This document shows, one piece after another, positions 9,212 through 17,765 of a stretch of 64,000 nucleotides of DNA. The DNA is taken from the NCBI RefSeq assembly GCF_014297575.1, contig NZ_CP060412.1, forward strand, positions 4,836,001-4,900,000, read 5' to 3'. The translations under genes were made by a program, and so were the position numbers. Each line of letters begins with the position of its first letter. Position 1 is the first letter of the stretch. A model generated the notes under the pieces. The model had not been told where the DNA came from, did no database searches, and saw only the letters and a program-made list of their open reading frames with translations. This DNA is from Dyella telluris (GTDB taxonomy: Bacteria > Pseudomonadota > Gammaproteobacteria > Xanthomonadales > Rhodanobacteraceae).

Positions 9212-10213
9212 ATGCCGCCCTCGCTCCCCGCGACGATGACCGAGATCCACATCAGCAGCCCCGGCAAGGCGGACGTGCTGATACCAAGACAGGCACCCAC
9301 GCCACAGCCCCGGCCCGGTGAAGTGCTGATCCAGGTGCGCGCTGCGGGGGTGAATCGCCCGGACGTGCTGCAGCGCGAGGGCAGCTATCCCATTCCGCCC
9401 GGCGCCAACCCCATCCCGGGACTGGAAGTGGCGGGCACGGTGGCCTCCGTCGGCGACGGCGTCACCGGGCTTTCGGTGGGCGACGAAGTGTGCGCACTGA
9501 CCAATGGCGGCGGTTACGCAGAGTACTGCGTGGTTCCCGCCGGGCAGGTGCTGCCCATACCTGCCGGCGTATCCATGCTGCAGGCGGCCGCCATTCCGGA
9601 AACCTTCTTCACCGTGTGGGCCAACCTGTTCCAGCTGGGGCATGCGCGTCGCGGCGAAGTCGCACTGATCCATGGCGGCACCAGCGGTATCGGCACCACC
9701 GCGCTGATGCTGTGCCAGGAGTTCGGCATCCGCGCCTTCGCCACCGCAGGTGGACGGGAGAAATGCGAAGCCATCCGCGAACTGGGCGGCGAGCCCATCA
9801 ACTATCGCCAGGAATCGTTTGTCGAGGTGGTGCTGGCGAAAACGGAAGGCCGCGGCGCGGACGTGATCCTGGACATCATGGGCGCCGCCTATTTCGCCGA
9901 CAACCTGACCACGCTGGCGCGTGACGGACGCCTGCTGTTGATCGGCTTCCTCGGCGGTGGCACGGCGGAACACGTCAACCTGCACGCCATCATGGCCAAG
10001 CGCGCGGTGATCACGGGCTCGGCCATGCGCCCGCGCTCCTCACAGGAAAAGGCCGCCATTGCCGCCTCGCTCAGGGAACAGGTATGGCCGGCGCTCGCCC
10101 AAGGGCGATGCCTGCCGATGATCCACGCCACTTACCCGCTGACCCGCGCGGCGGATGCCCATCGTGAAATGGAAAGCAGCCAGCACATCGGCAAGATTGT
10201 GCTGGCTGTCTGA
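9212..10213 (+). CDS. NAD(P)H-quinone oxidoreductase (PIG3/QOR-like MDR family)
   Basis: This 333-residue medium-chain dehydrogenase/reductase without structural zinc cysteines belongs to the PIG3-like quinone oxidoreductases. The substrate domain contains VRAAGVNRPDVLQREGSYP, and the Rossmann domain carries the NADPH-binding ALIHGGTSGIGTTAL (about residues 150-164). The IPETFFTVWANLF stretch is typical of the PIG3 group. These enzymes reduce quinones or enones with NADPH in the cytoplasm. It lies 12 bp downstream of the metallo-hydrolase gene, which suggests a two-gene unit, though no pathway is evident. The start could also be the internal ATG giving MTEIHISSPG, which aligns better with family N-termini. 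Confidence 0.92.
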   Translation: MPPSLPATMTEIHISSPGKADVLIPRQAPTPQPRPGEVLIQVRAAGVNRPDVLQREGSYPIPPGANPIPGLEVAGTVASVGDGVTGLSVGDEVCALTNGGGYAEYCVVPAGQVLPIPAGVSMLQAAAIPETFFTVWANLFQLGHARRGEVALIHGGTSGIGTTALMLCQEFGIRAFATAGGREKCEAIRELGGEPINYRQESFVEVVLAKTEGRGADVILDIMGAAYFADNLTTLARDGRLLLIGFLGGGTAEHVNLHAIMAKRAVITGSAMRPRSSQEKAAIAASLREQVWPALAQGRCLPMIHATYPLTRAADAHREMESSQHIGKIVLAV

Positions 10214-10234
10214 CCCGCGAAACCGGGTGATGGC

Positions 10235-10462
10235 TCAGAAGGCCCGCACCGTTTGCCGGGCCGATGGAAACGGCGTGCGCCCGTGCGCGGATTCCTGCCA
10301 CTCCTCCATCTGGCGGCGGGCCTCGCGAATCTGCAGTTCCCCGGCCGGGTGCTGGCGCAACTGGGCCCGCAGCAGTTCGATTTCCTGCTGCAGCAGCGCG
10401 TTCTGCTCGACCAGTTCGTCGCAGGCGCGGGTCAGCAGGTCATTGTCGCGATCCCATTCCAT
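10235..10462 (-). CDS. Small coiled-coil hypothetical protein
   Basis: This 75-residue reading frame has strong heptad character: LTRACDELVEQNALLQQEIE and LLRAQLRQ, rich in Leu, Gln and Glu, followed by a basic tail. I do not recognise a family. It is very likely a dimeric helical protein if expressed. The ribosome site is weak (GGCGGTACC upstream of the ATG). It converges with the quinone oxidoreductase gene. The regular amphipathic pattern is the main reason for calling it real. Confidence 0.6.
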   Translation of the reverse strand: MEWDRDNDLLTRACDELVEQNALLQQEIELLRAQLRQHPAGELQIREARRQMEEWQESAHGRTPFPSARQTVRAF

Positions 10463-10777
10463 AAAGGTACCGCCAAGTCCCGGGTGGGGAGTTCTACGTT
10501 GCCCTTGGCGCCGTTAACGCGTCGTGACACTTTGAGTAAAACTTACGCGCGGACGCGAAACGGGTAGGCAGCCAGTCTGCAAGCCCCTTCCCCGGCACAC
10601 ACCCGGCCTGCCCGGATGCCCAAAGCGCTGGATGACAACCCTCGAAAGCCGGCCCCGGAAACCGCTTCCCGAGCATGTCCCGGGCGACTCAGAGCCCGGC
10701 CGATCCCGGCGCGCACGCCAGGGCCTGCGATCACCCGGCGTCACGAATCAGCCAGACGTGGCGGCGGAGCGCCGACC
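10463..10777. other. Intergenic region, no gene recognised
   Basis: These 315 bp hold the promoter side of the coiled-coil gene and the 3' flank of the stress protein gene. Several short open frames cross it but none has protein-like composition or a good ribosome site. Many short GC-rich inverted repeats are present, none with a T-run. Confidence 0.4.
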
Positions 10778-11212
10778 TCAATGGCACACCATCACCGACG
10801 TATCGCAACTGATCATGACTTTGTGCGTCACGCTGCCCAGCAGCACGCGCTCCAGTCCGCCAAAACCGCGGGAGCCCATCACGATCAGGTCGCAATGATG
10901 TTTGGCTGCTGCCGCCACGATGGCCACGTAGGGCCGCAAGTCGAATACAAACTCGGTTTCGCACGGCACGTTCGCCGCACCGGCGCGACGGGTGACCTCG
11001 GCCAGGTACTCCTGCGCGCGTTCCTTCGCCGCCTCGCTGTAACAGCCGCGATGCTGGAGCAGCTCGGACATAAAGGACACCGTGGAGAGCGGCGGCAGCA
11101 CATGGAAGCCAAACACTTTCGCGTCCAGCCGGGCCGCCAGGGCAATGCCGGTATCCACTGCCCTCAACGTGTATTCGGAGCCATCAACCGGCAGCAGGAT
11201 ATGCTTGAACAT
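10778..11212 (-). CDS. Universal stress protein, UspA family
   Basis: This 144-residue cytoplasmic protein has a single Usp domain. It opens with MFKHILLPVDGSE, the usual first strand and Asp, and near the end carries the ATP-binding loop GSRGFGGLERVLLGSVTHKV, matching the G-2x-G-9x-G(S/T) pattern of ATP-binding UspFG-type members. The start at 11212 is set by the family N-terminus and AAGGGAG upstream. A homologous gene lies divergently 234 bp away, and the shared spacer probably carries the control region for both, consistent with a stress-induced pair. Confidence 0.94.
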   Translation of the reverse strand: MFKHILLPVDGSEYTLRAVDTGIALAARLDAKVFGFHVLPPLSTVSFMSELLQHRGCYSEAAKERAQEYLAEVTRRAGAANVPCETEFVFDLRPYVAIVAAAAKHHCDLIVMGSRGFGGLERVLLGSVTHKVMISCDTSVMVCH

Positions 11213-11446
11213 GACCAGGTCTCCCTTGGCGTTCTGTGCCAAGTTTAGTCCTGCCACGTTGGCATGACGTGCACAACCAACGGCTGTAAGCAGGCTTCCA
11301 TGCGGCGGATTGACGCCACGCGTACCGGGGCAGGTGCGCCTTGCCTAAGCTGGACCGTAAGCACCGTGACGAACGCTGCACGGCCACTGCGCCACGCTGC
11401 CCTTGCCCATTCTTTCGCCGCGCTTGCGGCTCCCTGCGAGGAATCC

Positions 11447-11884
11447 ATGTTCAAGCACATCCTTATCCCCGTCGATGGCTCCGAACTCTCCCTGCGCGCC
11501 GCAAAAACCGGCATCGAACAGGCCACCCTGACCAAGGGCAAGGTCACCGCCATCCATGTCATCTCACCGTTCCAGACCATTGCCTACATGGGCGCCATCC
11601 TGGCTGCCACCGAGTTCGCCTATAACGAAGAAGCCAAGGCCAACGGCCAGCGTTACCTCGACCAGGTGAAGGCACTGGCCGACGCCGCCGGCGTGCCGTA
11701 CGAGGGCTTGATGGAGTTCGGCGACCAGCCGTACGAAACCATCGTGAAGACCTGCCAGAACGCGCACGCCGACCTGATCGTGATGGGCTCCAACGGCTGG
11801 CGCGGCATGACCCGCCTGTTGCTTGGCAGCGAAACCCACAAAGTGTTGCTTCGCGCCGACGTGCCCGTGCTGGTGTGCCACTGA
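11447..11884 (+). CDS. Universal stress protein, UspA family (divergent paralogue)
   Basis: This 145-residue single-domain Usp is a clear paralogue of the divergent neighbour: both begin MFKHIL(L/I)PVDGSE and both end in VCH. The nucleotide-binding loop is GSNGWRGMTRLLLGSETHKV. GCGAGGAATCC precedes the ATG. The reading frame is open upstream, but those residues have no family likeness. A hairpin follows the stop. The pair probably arose by inverted duplication and may form heterodimers, which is inference from sequence alone. Confidence 0.94.
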   Translation: MFKHILIPVDGSELSLRAAKTGIEQATLTKGKVTAIHVISPFQTIAYMGAILAATEFAYNEEAKANGQRYLDQVKALADAAGVPYEGLMEFGDQPYETIVKTCQNAHADLIVMGSNGWRGMTRLLLGSETHKVLLRADVPVLVCH

Positions 11885-11891
11885 ACCAGCT

Positions 11892-11925
11892 GCGCTCCCG
11901 CCCATCACACGCATGGTGGGAGCGC
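11892..11925. terminator. Hairpin between convergent genes
   Basis: An 11-bp stem with one G-T pair, GCGCTCCCGCC against GGTGGGAGCGC, lies just after the stress protein stop and before the receptor stop. It lacks a T-run, so it may stabilise mRNA ends rather than terminate. Confidence 0.5.
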
Positions 11926-11973
11926 CCCGTGCGCGACAGCCGTTGCAGCCGTCGCGCACCCAGTCGCCCTTCG

Positions 11974-14268
11974 TTACAGGCTCAACTTGAGATCCGCCAC
12001 ATACGTCCGCTGCGGAAACGGGTGATACAGGTAGTACTTCTGGTTGGTGAAGTTGTCGACGCCGAACGAAGCCGCCAGATGCTCGTTGATCTGGTAATGC
12101 GCACGCAGATCGAACACCGTGAACGAGTCGAAGGCACCGAACACGTGCGGCGTGTTGTCGGTGTTGTCCAGGGTCGAATACTGCTTGCCGCTGTAACGCC
12201 CCGCCAGGGTGAACGCCCACGCCGCGTCGGGGCGATACGTCGCCACCGCTGTAGCGCGCCAGCGCGGCACATAGGGCGCATGCTTGCCTTCCGACGTGGT
12301 GCCGGTCGCACTGGCGAAACTGTCATTGGACAGGATGGTGGAATCGACGAAAGTCACGCTGCCTGACAGGTCCAGCCCATTGATCAGCACATTGGTCTTC
12401 TGCGCCGCCAGCTCGATGCCGCGGTTGCGCAACTTGCCCACGTTCGTCACAAAGGTCACCGGTACCGCCACGTTGGGCAGCGTCGAGGTCTGCGAGATCA
12501 GCGCGTCTTTCGTGTTCTCCTGAAACAACGACAGGCGAACCATGCCCTGCTCGATCGCATGCTCCACGGCCAGCTCGCCGCTACGCACGGTTTCCGGTTT
12601 CAGGTCCGGATTGGGCACGCTGTACGTGGAACCCGTCTGCACGAGCTGGTAGAGCTCGCCCACCGTCGGAAACCGGATGGCCTTGGCCAGCGAGCCTGTG
12701 ATGCGCCAGTCATCCGCCACGCTCCATTGCAGGGTCGCCTTGGGCGAGAAGCCGTCCGCCTTCTCCACCGGCTGCTGCACGGCCGTCTTTCCGCTGAAAT
12801 TGTAGCCGTCGCTGGCCTTCCACCATTCGTAGCGCCCGCCCAGCGTGAACAGCCAGCCCGGGGCCAGCGTCCAGGCGTCCTGCAGCCACAAAGCCTGCGT
12901 CCGCGTCTTGCCGCGACCGGCCGAATACAGCGTGGTGAGGCTGTCCGGATCCTCCCAGTCGCTCAGGTTGGTGGTGGGGTTGTCGAGCGTGTACTCATCG
13001 GCATGCGCGCCCACGGACACCTCGTGCGCACCGCCATAACCCTGCGGACGCCAGATGCCAGTAGCATCGGCCGTGGACCATCCGGTGCCGCCATAGCTGG
13101 CAAGACGCCCGTTGGTGGTAACGCCGGTACCGGTGGTCACGCCCGCCGGCTGCCACTGGTTGTCCTTGAGGAAGCCGTAGTGCGTGACCACGAACGAGGC
13201 GTCGTAGTCGCCCTTGGTATCCGACTTCACCGACAGCCCTTGCATCAGGTGATGCGCACTGAGCTGATAGGTGTTGCTGGCAAAACCCGCCACCTTGCCG
13301 TAGGTGGGGTCGCCCGATGCGTCCGTCAGGTAAGTATCGGTGCGCGACTGGCCGTGATTGCTCCAGTAGCCCACCAGGTAGGTGGCCTTCCACTCCGGCG
13401 TGATGTCGTAGGTCAGTTCACCGTTGAGATCCAGCATGCGCGTGTGCAGCAGGCCGCCCGCGCCGTAAACGTTCGCTACCTGCCCCGTCTTGTTCAGCGC
13501 GGGGACGGTGCCGCTGGTACCGGCCGGCGTGATCGCGCCGGTGATGAAGGACAGCGGCTGACTGAAGCTGTTCATGGCGTTGGCACCGAAGAACCAGCCC
13601 AGCTTGCCGCTGCGCCCCCCCGCCGTGAGGCTGGTCTGGCTGGTGCTGTAGTTGCCATGCGTGCCGTACAGGTCAAACGACTGCACCGCCTCGGTCTGCT
13701 TGACGGTCACCTCGGTCTTGTCGGGCATGCGCGTCACGATGTGCATGACACCGCCCATCGAGTTCCCCGCGTAAGCCGCGGAGAACGGGCCATACAACAT
13801 GTCAATGTGATCGATCGCCTCAGGCGACGTCATGCCCCAGCGTGGCGCGCCGATGGTGTTGTTGTTGGCGATCAGCGCCGAGATCGGGATGTCGTCGATA
13901 TACACCAGCGTGCGCGCGCTGGAGTTGACGCCCCAGGTACGCGTGGCCAGCACCGGCTGCGTGTCGCCGTAGTTGCGCTTGCGGACGAACAGGCTCGGCA
14001 GGTATTTCACCGCGTCCTCGACATCCACGGCATTGATGGTGGCCTCCACCTGTTCCGCGGGCACCGAGGCGAGCGTCGCGGGAAAGCCCGGCGCGGCGAG
14101 TTTCTGCGTGGCCGCGGAAACCTTGACCTCGCCCAGGCTGGTCACCTTCTGGTCGGGGGCGGACGCGTCGGGCGTGTCGTCAGTGCCGCCCTGGGCCATG
14201 GCGATGGAGGAAGCAAGCAGCGTGAGCGGCAGTCCAAGGACCGCTCCGCGCAGGAAGGAAGAACGCAT
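11974..14268 (-). CDS. TonB-dependent outer-membrane receptor
   Basis: This 764-residue TonB-dependent receptor has a signal peptide (LTLLASSIAMAQG), a plug domain (LGEVKVSAATQKLA, then VDVEDAVKYLPSLFVRKRN and YIDDIPISAL) and a 22-strand-type barrel ending in the aromatic C-terminus TYVADLKLSL. It imports a metal or metal chelate across the outer membrane using proton-motive force through TonB. The FRAPPTVGELY-like segment here reads RFPTVGELYQL. The gene just upstream on the same strand encodes a Met/His-rich DUF2946-like protein, a pairing seen with OprC/NosA-type copper receptors, so copper is the best guess for the substrate. No Fur-box-like sequence was evident. Confidence 0.93.
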   Translation of the reverse strand: MRSSFLRGAVLGLPLTLLASSIAMAQGGTDDTPDASAPDQKVTSLGEVKVSAATQKLAAPGFPATLASVPAEQVEATINAVDVEDAVKYLPSLFVRKRNYGDTQPVLATRTWGVNSSARTLVYIDDIPISALIANNNTIGAPRWGMTSPEAIDHIDMLYGPFSAAYAGNSMGGVMHIVTRMPDKTEVTVKQTEAVQSFDLYGTHGNYSTSQTSLTAGGRSGKLGWFFGANAMNSFSQPLSFITGAITPAGTSGTVPALNKTGQVANVYGAGGLLHTRMLDLNGELTYDITPEWKATYLVGYWSNHGQSRTDTYLTDASGDPTYGKVAGFASNTYQLSAHHLMQGLSVKSDTKGDYDASFVVTHYGFLKDNQWQPAGVTTGTGVTTNGRLASYGGTGWSTADATGIWRPQGYGGAHEVSVGAHADEYTLDNPTTNLSDWEDPDSLTTLYSAGRGKTRTQALWLQDAWTLAPGWLFTLGGRYEWWKASDGYNFSGKTAVQQPVEKADGFSPKATLQWSVADDWRITGSLAKAIRFPTVGELYQLVQTGSTYSVPNPDLKPETVRSGELAVEHAIEQGMVRLSLFQENTKDALISQTSTLPNVAVPVTFVTNVGKLRNRGIELAAQKTNVLINGLDLSGSVTFVDSTILSNDSFASATGTTSEGKHAPYVPRWRATAVATYRPDAAWAFTLAGRYSGKQYSTLDNTDNTPHVFGAFDSFTVFDLRAHYQINEHLAASFGVDNFTNQKYYLYHPFPQRTYVADLKLSL

Positions 14269-14437
14269 GACTCAAATTCCATGAGGGCCCGCGCCGCTGG
14301 GCGACGCATGGCTGGGGCACGGGCAATCACGGGAAACCGGACGCGTCAGCGCAATCCCCGCGCGTCGTCGCCCTTCCCCTGTGTTGCCGTCGATGGCAGC
14401 CACCGGCGCGCGATACGCGCACCAGGCCGCCGAACCG

Positions 14438-14917
14438 TCATCCCATCAGGACAGACGGTGGCCCTCGCGGACGTGCGCTGAGCAGTGGTTGCGCGTGCCA
14501 CGACGCGCTGGCGGGTGCTGCCGGCGAAACCACCGGCAGCGGCGTGGCCAGCAACAGCGCGACCACGCCACCCGAAAGCAGCGGCGTATGCGACAGCAAG
14601 GCGCAGTAGCCGCAGTGATCCATGTGCTGGGCCGGGTCGCCCGGCTGCTCCGGCATGCCGGGCATATGCACCATGCCCGGCATATCGGCCATGCCTGGCA
14701 TATCGGACATCAATGCCAGATCGGCACCCGCCGCATGCCCTGCGCACCAGGCTCCCGACTCGCCGGAAGCCAGCATGGGAAGCACACGGGAAACCGTTGG
14801 CGCACCCACGAGCAGCCACATGGCGGCAATAGCCAGCCATGCAACGAAGCGTCGTGATGTCCTGCGTCGGATCAAGCCGTTCCCCAACCCTTGAGTGGGC
14901 TCCAGACATGATCGCAC
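14438..14917 (-). CDS. DUF2946-like protein with Met-rich MPGM repeats
   Basis: This membrane or secreted protein of up to 159 residues resembles DUF2946. It has one N-terminal hydrophobic segment (RRFVAWLAIAAMWLLVG), then a Met/Pro/Gly/His-rich stretch with repeated M-P-G-M units (DMPGMADMPGMVHMPGMP), then QHMDHCGYCALLSH and a second hydrophobic segment (LLSGGVVALLLATPLPV). The methionine clusters and the HMDHCGYC motif are credible Cu(I) ligands. The start is uncertain: GTG 14917, or TTG 14875, which has GGGG at good spacing and gives the usual basic-then-hydrophobic N-terminus. It lies 169 bp upstream of the TonB receptor on the same strand and is probably co-regulated with it. Confidence 0.72.
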   Translation of the reverse strand: MRSCLEPTQGLGNGLIRRRTSRRFVAWLAIAAMWLLVGAPTVSRVLPMLASGESGAWCAGHAAGADLALMSDMPGMADMPGMVHMPGMPEQPGDPAQHMDHCGYCALLSHTPLLSGGVVALLLATPLPVVSPAAPASASWHAQPLLSARPRGPPSVLMG

Positions 14918-15021
14918 GACTGGCGGTTTCCGACATGAACTACAGGTGCGGCGTGGCGTCGCCCTTCCATCGCGCTGATACGCACCGGCCCGGCTTTCTG
15001 GGAGCCATTCCGGCCCCGGGA

Positions 15022-15441
15022 TCAGCTCTTTTCGGCCTTGCCGGTCTTTGCCCGGGCCCGGGCGGGCGCGTTCTTCTTCAGCTTCTCGCGATTGTGGGCG
15101 ATGGCTTTGCGCACCAGCTGCTTCAGCGCGCGCTTGTCGATCTTGTCACCCTCGTGCAGATCAATCGCCCGCCACTTGCCGCCATCCAGCCCGGCGTTGA
15201 ACAACCCACTGGGATCATCCAGCTGTGCGCCATGCATGAAGGTGATTTTCACCTTGTCCTTGTGTGCATTGGCCACCGCGATCATGCCGTCGCACGACCA
15301 CACCGGGCTGCCCATCCACTTCCATTCCTCGATGATGGCCTCGTCGGCAGAAAGAATGGTTTCGCGAAGGCTGGCCAGCGTCTTGCCGCGCCAGTCCGCG
15401 ATGCCGGCGATCAGCTGATCGATGCGCTCGGATGGATTCAT
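15022..15441 (-). CDS. DUF1801 (YdhG-like) domain protein
   Basis: This 139-residue cytoplasmic protein of the DUF1801 group has no established function. The family pattern is visible: an N-terminal helix pair (RIDQLIAGIADWRGKTLASL), the EEWKWMGSPVWS segment with conserved Trp/Gly/Pro, and KITFMHGAQLDDP. The tail is strongly basic (KKNAPARARAKTGKAEKS). The start at 15441 has GGGAG ten bases upstream and matches the family N-terminus. It is divergent from the histidine phosphatase gene. Confidence 0.85.
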   Translation of the reverse strand: MNPSERIDQLIAGIADWRGKTLASLRETILSADEAIIEEWKWMGSPVWSCDGMIAVANAHKDKVKITFMHGAQLDDPSGLFNAGLDGGKWRAIDLHEGDKIDKRALKQLVRKAIAHNREKLKKNAPARARAKTGKAEKS

Positions 15442-15631
15442 CAGATGGACACTCCCTGCTCGATGCAACCTTGTGCGGAACTCGCTGCAGGCGTCGGTGG
15501 ATGGCCATCGACAGAACGCCCTCGTGCGAGAATCCCCACCCCTGGCGACACCATAAACGCAGCCACCGGCCATGGCACGTGCCATCCGACCTGCCCGTCA
15601 CGAGATGTCGCCGCCCCTTGGAGAGGCACGC

Positions 15632-16243
15632 ATGACCACGTTGTTGCTGATCCGGCACGGAGAAGTGATAGGCATCCAGCCACCCACCTTCCGCGGCCGG
15701 CTGGACCTTGCCCTGACCGACAACGGCAAGCGCCAGATCGCCCTTACGCGCGACCACCTGAGCCGTCACGAAAAGCTCGATGCGATCTACTGCAGCCCGT
15801 TGTCACGCTGCGTCATCACAGCCAACACCATCGGCTCGGCCTTCGGCCTGCAGGGCACCGCGCATGCCGGCCTTATCGACATCGACTACGGCAGCTGGAG
15901 CAGCCTGCCGGTGAGCGAGGTGGAGCAGCGCTGGCCGCACGAAGCCAGCCTCTGGCAAACCGCGCCGCACCGCTTCCGCATCCCTGGTGGCGAATCCCTG
16001 CAGGAAGTGGCCGCCCGGGCCACGGACGCGCTTGCCGACATCCAGCAGGCCCATCCGCAGCAGCGCGTCGCGGTCGTCACGCACGACAGCGTCATCCGCG
16101 TGCTGCTCTGCCATTTCGCCGGATTGCCGCTGTCGAGCTACTGGCTCTTCCAGCCATCGCCGTGCGGCATCACCACCATCAAGGCGGGCGACACGGTGGC
16201 CATTCCTTCCATCAACAGCGCCCAGCACCTGCTGCTTGCCTGA
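15632..16243 (+). CDS. Histidine phosphatase family protein (phosphoglycerate mutase-like)
   Basis: This 203-residue branch-1 histidine phosphatase carries the phosphorylated-His motif LLLIRHGE at residues 4-11, the GRLDLALTDNGKRQ segment, the phosphate-pocket YCSPLSRCVITA and the second catalytic His in VAVVTHDSVIRVL. Size and motifs fit the cobC/phosphatase-like subfamily rather than glycolytic mutases. No cobalamin genes are nearby, so the substrate is open. GGAGAGGCACGC precedes the ATG, which fixes the start even though the frame is open upstream. Confidence 0.92.
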   Translation: MTTLLLIRHGEVIGIQPPTFRGRLDLALTDNGKRQIALTRDHLSRHEKLDAIYCSPLSRCVITANTIGSAFGLQGTAHAGLIDIDYGSWSSLPVSEVEQRWPHEASLWQTAPHRFRIPGGESLQEVAARATDALADIQQAHPQQRVAVVTHDSVIRVLLCHFAGLPLSSYWLFQPSPCGITTIKAGDTVAIPSINSAQHLLLA

Positions 16244-16255
16244 GGGCGACCAGGG

Positions 16256-16696
16256 TCACTCCTCGCCCAACATGCCCTGCACGCCGAGCAGGCCCTTGAC
16301 GGCCTTCTCGGCGGTATCGCGCATGGCGTTCGCCAGATGAAGCGTGTTGCGTGGCGTCATGTCGTGGTGCTGCAGCAGTTCGCTCAACTCGTGCAGCGTG
16401 TCGAGATCCACCATGCAATGCCGCAAAACGGACATCGCCAGTGGCGACCGTGCCACCGACTCACCGGCAAGCGCGCGCTGTAGCGCCACCACGGCCTGCC
16501 TCGCGCCGTCGGCCATCGACGCGGCCAGAGCAAGTGGCAAGGCACCATCCTCCGCGGCCCGGCGGGCGAACGCGAGAAAAGCCCTTGCTGCGCGCAACGC
16601 CTGTGCAACGGCCGCTTCCAGATCAACCTGCATGTACCGCTCCACCACCTCATGTCGTGGAGCCAATCTAGGAAAGCGATACGAATAAAGGCTCAC
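16256..16696 (-). CDS. Hypothetical helical protein
   Basis: This protein of up to 146 residues is not recognised. It is almost entirely alpha-helical and alanine-rich (AAVAQALRAARAFLAFARRA, then MLSVLRHCMVDLDTLHELSE-type segments) with a short histidine pair (LLQHHDMTPRN). Two starts are possible: GTG 16696 with GAGGAAGC close by, or ATG 16633 with GGAG at better spacing, giving 125 residues. It converges with the histidine phosphatase gene, with 12 bp between stops. Confidence 0.6.
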   Translation of the reverse strand: MSLYSYRFPRLAPRHEVVERYMQVDLEAAVAQALRAARAFLAFARRAAEDGALPLALAASMADGARQAVVALQRALAGESVARSPLAMSVLRHCMVDLDTLHELSELLQHHDMTPRNTLHLANAMRDTAEKAVKGLLGVQGMLGEE

Positions 16697-16898
16697 GCTT
16701 CCTCACCCGATGGTGAGGTTCGTTAGGTACGTGTCGGCCTTGTGAATCAGGAAGGCCCCGCATCGCTGCAGGGCCTTCGTACGTGCCACGATCACCCGAT
16801 GCCTTCACCACACAGGTGGTAGCAACACCGCGTTGCTTGCCTTGGCATCACCACTACGCACTCATCGTCGTGGGCAATCCATGAGTGCGCAAAGCGAC

Positions 16899-17156
16899 TC
16901 AGTGGCCCTTGCCGTTGGTCTTGGCCAGGCCCTTGCCCTTGGACTTGTCGCGCGACACATCGCGCACGGCCGGGCCAACCTTTTCATCGGCCGCCTTGGC
17001 GCTTTTTGCTTCCGCTGACACGGCATCGCCGTGTGCATCGTGATTCATCGACATGCTGGCAGGCGCGCCACCGCCACCATGACCGTGCTGCGCGGCCGCC
17101 GCCATCGGCATGGCAAAAAGCGAAGCAATCAGCGCGAGGGGAATAAGGTTACGCAT
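16899..17156 (-). CDS. Small secreted His/Lys-rich hypothetical protein
   Basis: This 85-residue protein has a clear signal peptide (MRNLIPLALIASLFAMPMAA, cut near AAA-QH), then a His/Gly/Met-rich segment (QHGHGGGGAPASMSMNHDAH) and a charged, lysine-rich tail ending KGKGLAKTNGKGH. The composition suggests a disordered, possibly metal-binding periplasmic protein, but I know no family. AGGAG precedes the ATG at good spacing. Confidence 0.72.
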   Translation of the reverse strand: MRNLIPLALIASLFAMPMAAAAQHGHGGGGAPASMSMNHDAHGDAVSAEAKSAKAADEKVGPAVRDVSRDKSKGKGLAKTNGKGH

Positions 17157-17765
17157 GACAAGGCTCCTGAACGCATGAAGAGAACCGTCGCGCCGGTGGC
17201 GAGGGCGGTGCAGGAAACATGGCACAGCGCCCCATACCTCCGATGAATATGGCAGGCCGCCGGCGTGGGTAACGCATCGTCATTCAGCGCGTTGTTCTGT
17301 TGCGTCAGCCCACTGAAAGATCGCAACGCATAGGGAGACAAGCTGGTGTCAGGTTCGCCGTAGCAAGGGCGCCTTTAACCACGTCAGCGTGATGAAAGAG
17401 CAGCAACGACGTCATGCATGCGCGGCACGGAGCGCCGCCCATGCATTGATGGGCTGGGCTCCCTGTTCGCCTTTGCCAGCGCCGCGTCGAAGGGCCTGCT
17501 ATAGAACCCCGTAGCCCGGATGAAGCCATCGGCGGAATCCGGGAGCGCCTCACGCTCCACGCTGCGCGAGGCACGAACCGCACCATCGTCCGGCCGGAGT
17601 TGCATGGCGCTTTCGCTTCGTTGCCCCGGATTCTCGCTACGCTTCATCCGGGCTACGTGCTGACCGGACCATCACGCATCACTGAAACGAGTGTGGTCAT
17701 GCTCGGGCGATCGCACGAACATCCCGTCAGAACACGTTGTTCAATCCCCGCGAGAACCCATCACC
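17157..17765. other. 609-bp region without a confident gene
   Basis: No reading frame here has a good ribosome site and protein-like composition on either strand. The main content is the inverted-repeat element at 17510-17657. The left part (17157-17500) is the promoter side of the small secreted protein, and the right part is the leader of the next gene. Confidence 0.6.
17510..17657. repeat. REP/MITE-like inverted-repeat element
   Basis: A 148-bp element has near-perfect terminal inverted repeats: CGTAGCCCGGATGAAGC at 17510-17526 and GCTTCATCCGGGCTACG at 17641-17657. Inside are further complementary parts (GGCGGAATCCGGG at about 17531-17543 against CCCGGATTCTCGC at about 17625-17637). Such CGTAGCCCGGATGAAG palindromes are familiar as dispersed repeats in gammaproteobacterial genomes. 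It lies wholly intergenic. Confidence 0.8.
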
